Positions 43,740-53,214 are shown, counted from the first letter of the stretch. The stretch is 64,000 bases of DNA from Streptomonospora alba (GCF_000826685.1 NZ_JROO01000046.1:1-64000), one strand, 5' to 3'. Notes: generated from the letters alone by a model not told the origin. A program made the numbers and translations.

Positions 43740-45017
43740 CTACCGCGCCGCCGGCCGTTCAGGCGGGACGCGGATGACGCAGCCGCTGCGCGGCAGCGCC
43801 GGCAGCCGCCGCATGTCCACGGTCGTGTCCTGCTGCGGCACCGCGTAGCGCATCCCGGCCAGGCGCCGGGCGACGGCCGCGATGAGGGCCACCGTGATGG
43901 GCTCGCCGGGGCAGCGGTGGTGGATGTCCGGGTAGCCCGCGCCCTGAGGGACGAAGTCGTAGGGGCCGGGCCGGTGCTCGCGGAAGCGCTCGGGGCGGAA
44001 CTCCTCGGGCGCCTCCCACAGGCGGGGGTCGTGGTTGATCCCGTACAGGTCGAGCAGCACCCGCTGTCCGCGGCGGACACGCCGGCCGCACAGCACCATG
44101 TCGTGGCGTGCGCGGGCCGCCGCCATCGGGAAGAACGGGTAGAGTCGGCGCACCTCCTGGGCGAACAGCTCCGCCGGGTCGGCGGCGCCGTCGCCGCCAT
44201 CGGGTCCCTGGTCGGCGAGACCGCGGATCCAGTGCGGGTGGCGGTGCAAGGCGTGGGCCGCGAAGGCGAGGTAGACCGACACCGCCACGACCGGCCGCAC
44301 CACGTTGAGCAGTTCGACCCCGGCGACGCGCTCGTCAAGCAGTTCGCCGTTGTGGTCGCGGTGCCACGCGACGACGTAGGCGGCGGTCTCGGCGGGCGGT
44401 GCGATGCGGCCCGCGCGGATGCGGCCGACGACATCGGCGGCCCACCGGTCGGCCGAGCGCCGACTCCGCCGGGACCGCCAGTGGCGCGGCCCCACGCGGC
44501 CGGCGTCGTCGAAGAGCGCGGTGATCTGGTCGGTGCGCCGGGCCGCGTCGGCCCGGGGCAGCGGTACCCCCGCCCAGGTGCACACGGCGCGCGTCAGTAC
44601 GGCGCGGAACTCGTCGTAGAGCACGACGCGCTCGCGCCCCCGCCAGTCCTGGGCGGCGCGGTCGAGCTCCCGCTCGGTCAGCGCGGCCAGTTCGGCCACC
44701 CGCTGCTGCGACATCAGCGACACGAACAGGTGTTTTCTGCGCCGGTGTGCCGCACCGTCGAGTCCCTGGACCCCGCCGCGGCCGAAGAGGGTCTCGACGA
44801 TCCGGCCGGGCGCCGCGTCCTGGCGTGTGAAGTGCCGGGGGTCCTGGAAGACCGCCGCGGCCTCGGGACCGGTGACGCACACGGTCGGCTCCAGCAGCAG
44901 GCGCGTGGTGAACGCCTCGGTGCCGCGGCGCCGGCAGCGGCGCGAGATGAATCGGTAGGGGTCGCGCAGCAGGGCCGGGGTGCGGTCCACCGGTGCGCTT
45001 CCGAGCCTGGGCGCCAT
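43740..45017 (-). CDS. CYP152-type cytochrome P450 peroxygenase (fatty acid hydroxylase-like)
   Basis: A 425-residue P450. The heme loop PQGAGYPDIHHRCPGEP has the thiolate at C369 and the shape special to CYP152 enzymes. The I-helix Arg-Pro pair (R241-P242 in NVVRPVVAV), which binds the substrate carboxylate in this family, replaces the usual acid-alcohol pair. QEVRRLYPFFP is also typical. These enzymes use hydrogen peroxide directly to hydroxylate fatty acids. Position Q84 (GGVQGLDG) corresponds to Gln in hydroxylases and His in the decarboxylase OleT, so hydroxylation is favoured. No ferredoxin partner is nearby, consistent with peroxide use. Confidence 0.87.
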   Translation of the reverse strand: MAPRLGSAPVDRTPALLRDPYRFISRRCRRRGTEAFTTRLLLEPTVCVTGPEAAAVFQDPRHFTRQDAAPGRIVETLFGRGGVQGLDGAAHRRRKHLFVSLMSQQRVAELAALTERELDRAAQDWRGRERVVLYDEFRAVLTRAVCTWAGVPLPRADAARRTDQITALFDDAGRVGPRHWRSRRSRRSADRWAADVVGRIRAGRIAPPAETAAYVVAWHRDHNGELLDERVAGVELLNVVRPVVAVSVYLAFAAHALHRHPHWIRGLADQGPDGGDGAADPAELFAQEVRRLYPFFPMAAARARHDMVLCGRRVRRGQRVLLDLYGINHDPRLWEAPEEFRPERFREHRPGPYDFVPQGAGYPDIHHRCPGEPITVALIAAVARRLAGMRYAVPQQDTTVDMRRLPALPRSGCVIRVPPERPAAR

Positions 45018-45150
45018 GCTCCTCCCTCCGGCGGGAGCCGTTCCGCAACACACCCGCCCCGCCCCGGCGACTACCCCGGAAGGCGGCGGTGACGCGGAGC
45101 GAGGGGCTTCTGCGGCGAATCCGCCGCACGCCGCGCCGCGATGAGGCACC

Positions 45151-45750
45151 ATGGGGAGCGTGGACGCCCAACACGTAGCGCTCCTGCGCGAGCTCCTGGC
45201 CTCGACGCCGTGGCTGGACCGCACCGAGGACTTCGCCAAAGCGCTCCGCCGCACCCGCGACCCCGGCGGCCTCATGCTCATCGGCACTCCCGACGAAGAG
45301 CCCTGGCATCTGGCCGCCCATCTCGACGACGAGGCCCGCTACAGCGGCCTGCCCCAGCTCGCGCCCAGCCTGGTGCGCTGGCAGCCGCCGCCGGACGCAC
45401 CGGCCCACTTGCGCATCGGTCTGGACCGGCTGGCCGAAGCACGGCGCGGGCAGACCCTGTTCGTGGTGAACTCCGACGAGGAGGCGCCGGTTCCGCTGCT
45501 GGAGCGCATCGACGACGCCCGCCGTACCGGCGCGACGATCCTCTCGCTGGACCAGGGCGACCGCGAGCTCTCCTCGCTCGCCCACGAATCGATCAGTCTG
45601 CGCCCCGAACGCGAGCCGCTGACCTTCGAAGGGCTGCAGCACCTGGTCAGTACCGCCGCCGGGCAGCCCGGCGCCGAGCGCAAGCCGGGGCTGCGCGAAC
45701 GGCTCTCGCGGTTCCTCGACGTCGTCAGCGGGCCCCGGATCCTCGACTGA
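45151..45750 (+). CDS. Conserved hypothetical protein, weakly SIS-domain-like
   Basis: A 199-residue cytoplasmic protein. RRTGATILSLDQGDRELSSLAHESISL near 122-148 resembles the nucleotide/sugar-binding edge of SIS-type folds, but I cannot assign a function. Start ATG 45151 is followed three codons later by GTG 45160; GGGGAG lies between them, as at the DUF2630 gene. It diverges from the P450, sharing about 130 nt of upstream DNA, and converges on a 65-residue gene across a hairpin. Confidence 0.65.
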   Translation: MGSVDAQHVALLRELLASTPWLDRTEDFAKALRRTRDPGGLMLIGTPDEEPWHLAAHLDDEARYSGLPQLAPSLVRWQPPPDAPAHLRIGLDRLAEARRGQTLFVVNSDEEAPVPLLERIDDARRTGATILSLDQGDRELSSLAHESISLRPEREPLTFEGLQHLVSTAAGQPGAERKPGLRERLSRFLDVVSGPRILD

Positions 45751-45782
45751 GGCCCAAGCGCCGCCCCACACGGCCCGAGGGG

Positions 45783-45811
45783 CCGCGGCGCCGGTCTCGG
45801 CGGCGCCGCGG
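45783..45811. terminator. Hairpin terminator between convergent genes
   Basis: A 10-bp perfect stem (45783-45792 with 45802-45811) has a 9-nt loop. It lies 33 nt after the hypothetical gene and 33 nt before the stop of the small convergent gene. Confidence 0.7.
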
Positions 45812-45843
45812 AAACCGGGCGCCGGTCGTCCGCAGTCTCGGGG

Positions 45844-46041
45844 TCAGTCGCCTTCCTGCTCATCCCACGCTTCGTTGCGCTCGGCGGCGATGTTCAGCGC
45901 GGCGGCGGCCGTGGCCTCGTCGGGGTAGGGGCCGAGCCGGTACTTGCCCGGGCACCCGGGCCCCTGCTCAGGCCTGCTGTGTCGGAGGCAATACCACCAC
46001 TGGCGGTCCTCGCCCGGGGTGGCCTGGTCCCGGTCGCTCAT
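45844..46041 (-). CDS. Small conserved actinobacterial protein
   Basis: A 65-residue acidic protein. WWYCLRHSRPEQGPGCPGKYRLGPYPDEATAAAALNIA (residues 15-52) matches a short actinobacterial family of unknown role; the spaced Cys, His and Cys and the LGPY block are its conserved core and suggest a small SPOR-like or metal-binding fold. AGGAG lies 5 nt before the ATG. It is divergent from map, with 115 nt between. Confidence 0.75.
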   Translation of the reverse strand: MSDRDQATPGEDRQWWYCLRHSRPEQGPGCPGKYRLGPYPDEATAAAALNIAAERNEAWDEQEGD

Positions 46042-46142
46042 GGTCGGCTCCTGCTGATTCGTCCGGTTTTCGCTTGCCTGCTCCTCGCCTCTTACCCGCG
46101 TGTCGGCGTCCCGACGCGGATCGGTGCGGGTCCCCTAAGAAC

Positions 46143-46148
46143 TAGAAT
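46143..46148 (+). promoter_or_regulatory. Leaderless or near-leaderless -10 box for map
   Basis: TAGAAT is followed by 8 nt and then ATG 46157, so the transcript should begin at or 1-2 nt before the start codon. No strong ribosome site is present. Confidence 0.55.
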
Positions 46149-46156
46149 CGGAAGAC

Positions 46157-47008
46157 ATGACTACTCCGCTGGTTCCCGGGCGCATCTCGCCGCCCCGTTC
46201 GGTCCCCTCCGCCATCGCGCGTCCGGAGTACGTCGGCAAGAAGCGCCCGGTCGAGGGCGTGCTCGGCGACGTGCAGACCCCCGAGACCGTCGAGGCCATG
46301 CGCGACGCCGGGCGCATCGCCGCCCAGGCGCTGCGCGAGGTGGGCAAGCACGTGGCGCCGGGCGTGACCACCGACGAGCTCGACCGCGTCGGCCACGAGT
46401 TCCTCTGCGACCACGGCGCCTACCCCAGCACCCTGGGCTACAAGGGCTATCCCAAGTCGCTGTGCTCCTCGCTCAACGAGGTCATCTGCCACGGGATCCC
46501 CGACGACACCGTCATCTCCGACGGCGACATCGTCAACATCGACATCACCGCCTTCATCCACGGCGTGCACGGCGACACCAACGCCACCTTCCTGGCCGGC
46601 GACGTCGACGAGGAGTCCCGCCTGCTCGTCGAGCGCACCCATGAGGCCACCATGCGCGCCATCAAGGCGTGCCGCCCCGGCCGCCAGCTCAGCGCGGTCG
46701 GCCGGGTCATCGAGTCCTACGCCAAGCGCTTCGGCTACGGCGTGGTCCGCGACTTCACCGGGCACGGCGTCGGACCGGAGTTCCACTCCGGCCTGGTGGT
46801 GCCGCACTACGACGACCCCCGCGCCACCACGGTCATGGAACCCGGCATGACCTTCACCATCGAGCCGATGATCACGTTGGGCACCGTCGACTACGAGGTC
46901 TGGGACGACGGCTGGACGGCGGTCACCGCCGACCGCAAGCGCACCGCCCAGTTCGAGCACTCGCTGCTCATCACCGACGAGGGCGTCGAGATCCTCACTC
47001 TGCCCTAG
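46157..47008 (+). CDS. map: Type I methionine aminopeptidase
   Basis: A 283-residue methionine aminopeptidase that removes the initiator Met from new proteins. The metal ligands are visible: Asp in VNIDITAF and in [10 protein letters not shown], His in FTGHGVG, Glu in FTIEPM and Glu in [18 protein letters not shown] carries the substrate His. An N-terminal extension of about 40 residues with Pro-rich [11 protein letters not shown] is like the longer actinobacterial form. It is followed after 72 nt by a D-aminopeptidase gene. Confidence 0.95.
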   Translation: MTTPLVPGRISPPRSVPSAIARPEYVGKKRPVEGVLGDVQTPETVEAMRDAGRIAAQALREVGKHVAPGVTTDELDRVGHEFLCDHGAYPSTLGYKGYPKSLCSSLNEVICHGIPDDTVISDGDIVNIDITAFIHGVHGDTNATFLAGDVDEESRLLVERTHEATMRAIKACRPGRQLSAVGRVIESYAKRFGYGVVRDFTGHGVGPEFHSGLVVPHYDDPRATTVMEPGMTFTIEPMITLGTVDYEVWDDGWTAVTADRKRTAQFEHSLLITDEGVEILTLP

Positions 47009-47080
47009 GGCAGGAGCGCCCCGCCCGGGCCCGGGGCCCGGCGGCACAGCAGGCGGCGGCAGGCGAAGGGAGCGGACGCG

Positions 47081-47914
47081 GTGCGGATCCTGATCTCGGC
47101 CGACATGGAGGGGGCCACCGGAGTCACCTGGCCCGCCGACGTCACTCCCGGCACCGAGCAGTGGCAGCGCTGCCGGTCCATGTTCACCTCCGACGTCAAC
47201 GCCGCGGTGTCGGGGTTCTTCGCCGGCGGCGCGCGCGAGGTGCTGGTCAACGAGGCGCACGCGACGATGCGCAACCTGCTGCTGGAGCGCCTGGACGAGC
47301 GCGCCTCCATGATCACCGGCAGGCACAAGGACCTGTCGATGGTCGAGGGCATCCAGCACGGCGACGTCGACGGCGTGGCCTTCCTCGGCTACCACAGCGG
47401 GGCCGGCGCCGAAGGGGTGCTCGCCCACACCTACCTGCCCAACTCCATCACCGGGGTGTGGCTGAACGGCGAGCCCGCCGACGAAGGGCGCCTGAACTCC
47501 TACGTCGCCGCCGAGTACGGCGTGCCCGTGCTGCTGATCACCGGTGACGACAGGGCGTGCGTCGACGCGGCCGCTTTCGCCCCCGACGCCCACACCGTCG
47601 CGGTCAAGCGCTACATCTCGCGCTACGCCGCCGAATGCCGCCCGCCCGGCGCCACCCACGGCGACATCGCCGAGGCCGCGGAGGCGGCCGCGGCCGAGGC
47701 GGGCGGGACCGAGCCCGAGCACCGCGGTCCGCTCACCGTGGAGGTCGAGGTCGACGCCGCCCACCTGGCCGGTGCCGCCGCCGTGGTGCCCGGCGTGGAG
47801 CACGTTTCGCCCCGGCGCGTTCGCTACACCTGCCAGAGCGCCTTTGCTATGATCCGCTGCTTCAAGGCTGTCACCACGCTCGTCTCCAACGCGGTCGAGG
47901 CCGACTACGGCTGA
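47081..47914 (+). CDS. M55 family D-aminopeptidase (DppA-like)
   Basis: A 277-residue M55 metallopeptidase. The zinc motif SADMEG (D8, E10) opens the protein, NEAHATMRN near 57-65 gives the next His and catalytic region, GYHSGAGAEG lies near 103 and NEAD-type residues follow. DppA enzymes split D-alanine dimers and related D-amino-acid peptides, which come from peptidoglycan. GTG 47081 is used because it begins the family sequence exactly. It belongs to a run of peptidase genes on this strand. Confidence 0.9.
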   Translation: MRILISADMEGATGVTWPADVTPGTEQWQRCRSMFTSDVNAAVSGFFAGGAREVLVNEAHATMRNLLLERLDERASMITGRHKDLSMVEGIQHGDVDGVAFLGYHSGAGAEGVLAHTYLPNSITGVWLNGEPADEGRLNSYVAAEYGVPVLLITGDDRACVDAAAFAPDAHTVAVKRYISRYAAECRPPGATHGDIAEAAEAAAAEAGGTEPEHRGPLTVEVEVDAAHLAGAAAVVPGVEHVSPRRVRYTCQSAFAMIRCFKAVTTLVSNAVEADYG

Positions 47915-47984
47915 GCGGGCGGGATCGGGGACCGGCGGCGGCCGCCGCCGGGGCAGCGGGCACAGACGGGGAGGCACGCACGAG

Positions 47985-49379
47985 GTGGAGCGCGTCCGCA
48001 CAGCACAGCGGCCGACGGCGGGTCCCGGGGGAGGGGAGGACCTCGACCGGCTCGACGAGGAGGCGGTGCGGTTCACCTCCGAGCTGATCCGCCTGGACAC
48101 CACCAACCGCGGCGGCGGCGACGGGTGGGAGCGGCCCGCCGCCGAGTACGCGGCCGAGCGCCTGGCCGAGGCGGGCCTGCAGCCGCAGGTGCTGGAGTCG
48201 GCTCCGGGCCGCGCCAACGTCGTCGCCCGCGTCGCCGGTGCGGATCCCTCCGCGCCGGCCCTGCTCGTCCACGGCCACCTCGACGTGGTGCCCGCCGATC
48301 CCGCGCGGTGGAGCCGGCCGCCGTTCAGCGGGGAGGTCGACGGCGGCCTCGTGTGGGGCCGCGGCGCCGTCGACATGAAGGGCACCGACGCCATGGTGCT
48401 GGCGCTGGTGCGGCATTGGGCGCGCACCGGCCGGCGGCCCCGTCGCGACCTCGTGCTCGCCTTCACCGCCGACGAGGAGGACAGCGCCGCCTACGGCGCC
48501 GAGTGGCTGGCCCGCGAGCATCCCGGCCTGTTCGAGGGCTGCACCGAGGCCGTCGGCGAATCCGGCGGCCACACCGTGCACGCCACCGCCGCCGACGGCA
48601 CCCCGGTGCGCCTGTATCCCGTCGGCGCAGGCGAGCGGGGCACCGCCTGGCTGCGGCTGCGCGCCGAAGGCACCGCCGGGCACGGCTCCAAGACCAACCG
48701 CGACAACGCCGTCAGCGCGGTGGCCGCGGCTGCGGCCCGCATCGGCGCCCACGAGTGGCCGGTGCGGCTCACCCCGGTCACCCGCGCCGCCCTCGACGGC
48801 GTCGCCGCCGCAACGGGCGTCGGTGCCTCCACCGCCGACCCCGGCTTCGACCCCGCGCGCGACACCGACGCTCTGGTCGACAGCCTGGGCGATGCCGCCG
48901 AGCTCGTCCGGCCCACCGTCCGCTGCAGCAGCGCGCCCACCGTGCTGGAGGCCGGCTACAAGGTCAACGTGATCCCGGACCGGGCCGAGGCCGGGATCGA
49001 CGGCCGCGTGCTTCCGGGCGCCGAGGAGGAGTTCGCCGCCACGCTGGACGCGCTCACCGGCGACCGTGTGCAGTGGCGGTACCAGCACCGCTCCCGGCCG
49101 CTGCAGTCGCCGGTGGATGCGCCCGTGTTCGCCGCGATGCGCGAGGCGCTCCAGGAGTTCGACCCCGGCGCGCACGTGGTGCCGGTGTGCCTGACCGGCG
49201 GAACCGACGCGAAGCAGTTCGCCGACCTGGGCATCCGCGGCTACGGGTTCTCGCCGCTGCGCCTGCCGCCCGAGCTCGACCACGGCGCGCTGTTCCACGG
49301 CGTGGACGAGCGCGTGCCGGTGGACGGGCTGCGCTTCGGGGTGCGGGTGCTGGACCGCTTCCTGCGCGGAGAGGACTGA
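47985..49379 (+). CDS. M20 family metallopeptidase
   Basis: A 464-residue M20/M25/M40 zinc peptidase or deacylase. LVHGHLDVVPAD near 93-104, WGRGAVDMKGTDAM near 124-137 (bridging Asp) and FTADEEDSAAYG near 160 (catalytic Glu pair) hold the two-metal site; RAEGTAGHGS marks the dimerisation domain His and the last ligand His lies in ALFHGVDER near the end. It acts on dipeptides or N-acyl amino acids. GTG 47985 has GGGGAG upstream. It follows the D-aminopeptidase by 70 nt. Confidence 0.9.
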   Translation: MERVRTAQRPTAGPGGGEDLDRLDEEAVRFTSELIRLDTTNRGGGDGWERPAAEYAAERLAEAGLQPQVLESAPGRANVVARVAGADPSAPALLVHGHLDVVPADPARWSRPPFSGEVDGGLVWGRGAVDMKGTDAMVLALVRHWARTGRRPRRDLVLAFTADEEDSAAYGAEWLAREHPGLFEGCTEAVGESGGHTVHATAADGTPVRLYPVGAGERGTAWLRLRAEGTAGHGSKTNRDNAVSAVAAAAARIGAHEWPVRLTPVTRAALDGVAAATGVGASTADPGFDPARDTDALVDSLGDAAELVRPTVRCSSAPTVLEAGYKVNVIPDRAEAGIDGRVLPGAEEEFAATLDALTGDRVQWRYQHRSRPLQSPVDAPVFAAMREALQEFDPGAHVVPVCLTGGTDAKQFADLGIRGYGFSPLRLPPELDHGALFHGVDERVPVDGLRFGVRVLDRFLRGED

Positions 49380-49484
49380 GCCCGCCCTCCCCGCGGCCCC
49401 CCGGCCCGCGCCCCTGCGCTCCCGCGCCGGCACCCCCGCACGGCAGCCGACTGCAAACGAGACGACGAGGAAGGGCGATCGGCC

Positions 49485-51503
49485 TTGAACCACGGCCCCA
49501 CCTGCGGATCCTGGCCATCACCGATCGGCGCCGAGGACGTCGCCGCCCACGACGGCGCGCCGAACTGGCCGGCGGCCCTGGGCGAGGAGGTGTGGTGGGC
49601 CGAGCCGCGCCCCGCTGAAGCCGGCCGCGTCACGCTGTGCCGCACTCGGCTGGACGACCCCTCGGCCCGCCCCCGGGAGATGCTTCCCGCGCCGTGGAAC
49701 GCGCGCAGCCGCGTCCACGAGTACGGCGGCAGGCCGTATGCGCTGGTGCCCTCGCCCGAAGGCACGGCCGTGGTCTTCACCGAGTTCGGCGACCAGCGCC
49801 TGTACCTGTGGCGGCAGGGCCGAGAACCGCAGCCGCTGACTCCGGAACCCGAGACCCCCGCCGCGCTGCGTTACGTCGAGCCCGTCCTCTCGCCCGAAGG
49901 CCGCGAGGTCTGGTGCGTGTGCGAGCGCCACACCGGCCCCGCACCCACCGACCTGCGCCGCGCGATCGTCGCGGTGCCGCTGGACGGCTCGGCGGCCGAG
50001 GACCCCGACGCCGTGCGCGAGGTCGCCGCCGGCCATCGCTTCCTGGCCTGCCCGCGCGTCTCGCCGGACGGGCGCCGGCTGTCCTGGATCGGCTGGGACC
50101 ACCCCGACATGCCCTGGGACAGCACCCTGCTGCACGTGGCGGACCTGGGACCGGGCGGGCGGGTCTCCGGCGCGCCGAGCACCGTCGCGGGCGGCCCCGG
50201 GGTCTCCGTCGTCCAGGCCGAATGGGCCGACGCCGACACCCTCTACTGCGTCGCCGACCCCTCCGGCTGGTGGAACCCCTACCGGTTGGTCGCCGAGGGC
50301 GGCGCCTGGAGCGAACCGCAGCCGGTGGCCGCCGCCGAGGAGGAATTCGGCGGAGCCCTGTGGCAGCTCGGCTACACCTGGCTCGCCGTACCCCGCCACG
50401 GGCCGGTCGCCGCCGTGCACGGCCGCTCCACCACCGGACTCGGCCGGATCGACCCCGCAACCGGCGCCGTCGCCGACGCCGACACCCCCCACACCGAGTG
50501 GTTCGGCCGGCTGGCCGTGGGCGGCACCGGCGGTGACACCCTGGTCGGCCTGGCCGCCGCGCCCGGGATCGCCCCCGAAATCGTGGCCGTGGGGCCCAGC
50601 GGCTCCTGGCGCTCGCTCAGCGCCCCCGACCGCCACGGCGCCGCAGACACCTCCGGGAGCGGGACCGACGCCTTCGCCGACTACATGCCCGTTCCGTGGG
50701 CGCGCGTGTTCACCGGCCCCGGCGGACGCGAGGTGCACGCCAACCTCTACCCGCCGCGCAACCCCCGGCACGGGCCCGCGCCGGGGGAGCGCCCGCCGTA
50801 CGCGGTGTGGGCGCACGGCGGGCCCACAGGCCGTACGCCGATGATCCACGATCTGGAGATCGCCTACTTCACCAGTCGCGGGATCGGCGTCGTGGAGGTC
50901 AACTACGGCGGATCCACCGGCTTCGGGCGCGCCTACCGCGAGCGGCTGCGGGAGAACTGGGGCGTGGTCGACGTGGAGGACTGCGTGGCCGCCGCCCGCG
51001 CCTTGGCCGGCGAAGGGCTCGCCGACCCGGACCGCATCGCCGTCCGCGGCGGCAGCGCCGGCGGGTGGACCGCCGCGGCGGCGCTGGCCTTCACCGACGT
51101 GTTCGCCTGCGCCGCGATCCTCTACCCCATCGTCGACCTCGCAGGGTGGCGCACCGGCGAGACCCACGACTTCGAGTCGCAGTACCTGGAGAGCCTCGTG
51201 GGCCCCTGGCCCGAGACCGCTCGTCGCTACGCCGACCGCTCGCCCGTCAACCGCGCCGGCGACATCGACGCGCCCTTCGTGCTGATGCAGGGCCGGGAGG
51301 ACGCCATCTGCCCGCCCGCCCAGGGCGAGCGGTTCCTGCAGCGCGTGCACGCGGTTCCGCACGCCTACCTGGCCTTCGACGGCGAGCAGCACGGGTTCCG
51401 CCGCGAGGAGACCATCAGAGCGGCGCTGCACGCCGAACTGTCGCTGTATGCCCAGGTGCTGGGGTTCGCGACCGACGCGCCGCAGCTGGAGCTGCGCCCG
51501 TGA
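49485..51503 (+). CDS. Prolyl oligopeptidase family (S9) serine peptidase
   Basis: A 672-residue S9C-like peptidase. The first 400 residues form a beta-propeller (repeats such as VEPVLSPEGREVWCV and FLACPRVSPDGRRLSWIGW), and the rest an alpha/beta hydrolase. The triad is Ser in RGGSAGGWT (about 522), Asp in QGREDAICPP (about 604) and His in GEQHGFRRE (about 635). It cleaves short peptides in the cytoplasm, as there is no signal. TTG 49485 is preceded by GAGGAAGGG. Its stop overlaps the next gene (GTGA). Confidence 0.88.
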   Translation: MNHGPTCGSWPSPIGAEDVAAHDGAPNWPAALGEEVWWAEPRPAEAGRVTLCRTRLDDPSARPREMLPAPWNARSRVHEYGGRPYALVPSPEGTAVVFTEFGDQRLYLWRQGREPQPLTPEPETPAALRYVEPVLSPEGREVWCVCERHTGPAPTDLRRAIVAVPLDGSAAEDPDAVREVAAGHRFLACPRVSPDGRRLSWIGWDHPDMPWDSTLLHVADLGPGGRVSGAPSTVAGGPGVSVVQAEWADADTLYCVADPSGWWNPYRLVAEGGAWSEPQPVAAAEEEFGGALWQLGYTWLAVPRHGPVAAVHGRSTTGLGRIDPATGAVADADTPHTEWFGRLAVGGTGGDTLVGLAAAPGIAPEIVAVGPSGSWRSLSAPDRHGAADTSGSGTDAFADYMPVPWARVFTGPGGREVHANLYPPRNPRHGPAPGERPPYAVWAHGGPTGRTPMIHDLEIAYFTSRGIGVVEVNYGGSTGFGRAYRERLRENWGVVDVEDCVAAARALAGEGLADPDRIAVRGGSAGGWTAAAALAFTDVFACAAILYPIVDLAGWRTGETHDFESQYLESLVGPWPETARRYADRSPVNRAGDIDAPFVLMQGREDAICPPAQGERFLQRVHAVPHAYLAFDGEQHGFRREETIRAALHAELSLYAQVLGFATDAPQLELRP

Positions 51504-52429
51504 GGGAAGGGGTGCGCGGGCGGCGGCTGCACCCCGGCGACGCCGTCTCGGTGGTCGCCCCCTGCAGCCCCGTGCCCGCCGACGTGCTGGAGACCGGACT
51601 GGCCGTGCTGCGCGGGTGGGGGCTGGAGGTGGTCGAAGGCGAGCACCTGCGCGGCCGCCATCCCCGGCTGCCCTACCTGGCCGGCACCGACACCGAGCGC
51701 GCGGCCGACCTGCAACGGGCGTGGCTGGACCCGCGCACCGCCGCGGTGTTCTGCGCACGGGGCGGTGACGGCGCCCACCGGGTCCTGGACCGGCTGGACT
51801 TCGACGAACTGAGGCGCGCGCCGGTCAAGGCGCTCGTGGGCTTCAGCGACGTGACCGCGCTGCACGAGGCCCTCGCGGTGGAGCTGGGGGCCTCCAGCCT
51901 GCACGGGCCGGTGGTGGCCCTGGAGTCCTTCGCCGAGGACGCCGCTGCCGCCGAGCATCTGCGCACCACACTGTTCGCACCGGAGGCGGCCACCGTGCTG
52001 AGCGCGCCCGGCGCCGAGACCCTGGTCGGGGGCACGGCGCGCGGTGTGACCGCCGGCGGCAACCTGAGCGTGCTCAACGACAGCCTGGCCGCGCCGCACA
52101 GCCGCGCCTCGGCCCGCGGCCGCATCGTGCTGCTGGAGGACGTGGCCGAGGACGTCTCGCGGATCGACAGGATGCTCACCCAGTTGCTGCGCAGCGGCTG
52201 GCTGGACGGCGCCGCCGGGCTGGTGCTCGGCTCGTGGGAGCAGTGCACGCCCGACGCCGCGGCCGTGCGCACGCTGCTGCTGGAGCGCCTGGAGCCGCTG
52301 GGCGTGCCGGTGGTGGGCGAATTCGGGTTCGGCCACCGTCGTGCCCAGATCACCGTGCCGCTGGGCGCGGCGGCCACGCTGGACGCCGACGCGCGCACCC
52401 TGACCCTGGACCGGCCCGCCCTGGCCTGA
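51500..52429 (+). CDS. S66 family LD-carboxypeptidase
   Basis: A 309-residue LD-carboxypeptidase-like protein. The nucleophile Ser lies in VGFSDVTALHEAL near 113, with Glu in IVLLEDVAED near 212 and His in FGFGHRRAQITVPLG near 276 completing the Ser-His-Glu triad. Family members remove the terminal D-alanine from muropeptide tetrapeptides in the cytoplasm during wall recycling. GTG 51500 overlaps the S9 peptidase stop, so the two are translationally coupled. Confidence 0.88.
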   Translation: MREGVRGRRLHPGDAVSVVAPCSPVPADVLETGLAVLRGWGLEVVEGEHLRGRHPRLPYLAGTDTERAADLQRAWLDPRTAAVFCARGGDGAHRVLDRLDFDELRRAPVKALVGFSDVTALHEALAVELGASSLHGPVVALESFAEDAAAAEHLRTTLFAPEAATVLSAPGAETLVGGTARGVTAGGNLSVLNDSLAAPHSRASARGRIVLLEDVAEDVSRIDRMLTQLLRSGWLDGAAGLVLGSWEQCTPDAAAVRTLLLERLEPLGVPVVGEFGFGHRRAQITVPLGAAATLDADARTLTLDRPALA

Positions 52430-52527
52430 GGGGCCGCCGCACCGGCGCCCGGTCCACCGCATCGGGGTGACTCGCCCGACACCGAATCCGGTTCGGGAAA
52501 GCGGCGGGGACCTGACAGGATCGGAGC

Positions 52528-53214
52528 ATGGCAGAGCAGAGATCCCCATACGACTTTCCCGACGTCTCCGGCCTTTCCGTCGCGGTGCTGGGCGGCACGG
52601 GCGACCAAGGCCGCGGCCTCGCGCTGCGGCTGGCCATGGCCGGGCACCGGGTCGTCATCGGCTCGCGCAACCAGGAGCGCGCCCAGGGCGCCGCCGACGA
52701 GCTGGGCGAGGGCCTGCCGGTCAGCGGCGCCGACAACGCCGAGGCCGCACGCGGCTGCGACGTCGTCATCGTGGCAGTGCCCTGGGACGGGCACCGCGCG
52801 CTGCTGGAGTCGCTGGCCGCAGACCTGGCGGGCAAGCTCGTGGTCGACTGCGTGAACCCGCTGGGCTTCGACAGCAAGGGCCCCTACGCGCTGGAGGTGC
52901 CGGAGGGCAGCGCCGCCCAGCAGGCCGAGGCGCTGCTGCCCGACAGCCGCGTGGTCGCGGCGTTCCACCACGTCTCGGCGGTGGCGCTGCTGGATCCCGA
53001 GATCGAACGGGTCGACCTGGACGTGCTGGTGCTGGGCGACGACCGCGACGCCACCGACACCGTGCGCGCGCTGGCCGCCCGGATTCCGGGCGTGCGCGGG
53101 ATCTACGGGGGCCGGCTGCGCAACGCCCACCAGGTCGAAGCGCTGACCGCCAACATCATCGCGGTCAACCGCCGCTACAAGGCCCACGCGGGGCTGCGCA
53201 TCACCGACGTCTGA
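52528..53214 (+). CDS. npdG: NADPH-dependent F420 reductase
   Basis: A 228-residue F420:NADPH oxidoreductase. The NADP-binding motif VAVLGGTGDQGRGLALRLAM is near 18-37 with VIGSRNQERAQ following, and VVAAFHHVSAVALLD near 147 and ALTANIIAVNRRYK near 205 complete the family pattern. It transfers hydride between NADPH and coenzyme F420, supplying reduced F420 to LLM enzymes such as the convergent gene next door. It ends 48 nt from that gene across a strong hairpin. Confidence 0.93.
   Translation: MAEQRSPYDFPDVSGLSVAVLGGTGDQGRGLALRLAMAGHRVVIGSRNQERAQGAADELGEGLPVSGADNAEAARGCDVVIVAVPWDGHRALLESLAADLAGKLVVDCVNPLGFDSKGPYALEVPEGSAAQQAEALLPDSRVVAAFHHVSAVALLDPEIERVDLDVLVLGDDRDATDTVRALAARIPGVRGIYGGRLRNAHQVEALTANIIAVNRRYKAHAGLRITDV

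Noticed and set aside
45151-45750. The 199-residue hypothetical protein as a displaced JetD
   Set aside because: It has no DUF2399 or TOPRIM-like acidic motifs and is far shorter than JetD proteins; it looks weakly SIS-like instead.
49518-51758. A 746-codon minus-strand open frame opposite the S9 peptidase
   Set aside because: Low-complexity, no motif, and the plus-strand frame has a complete Ser-Asp-His triad.
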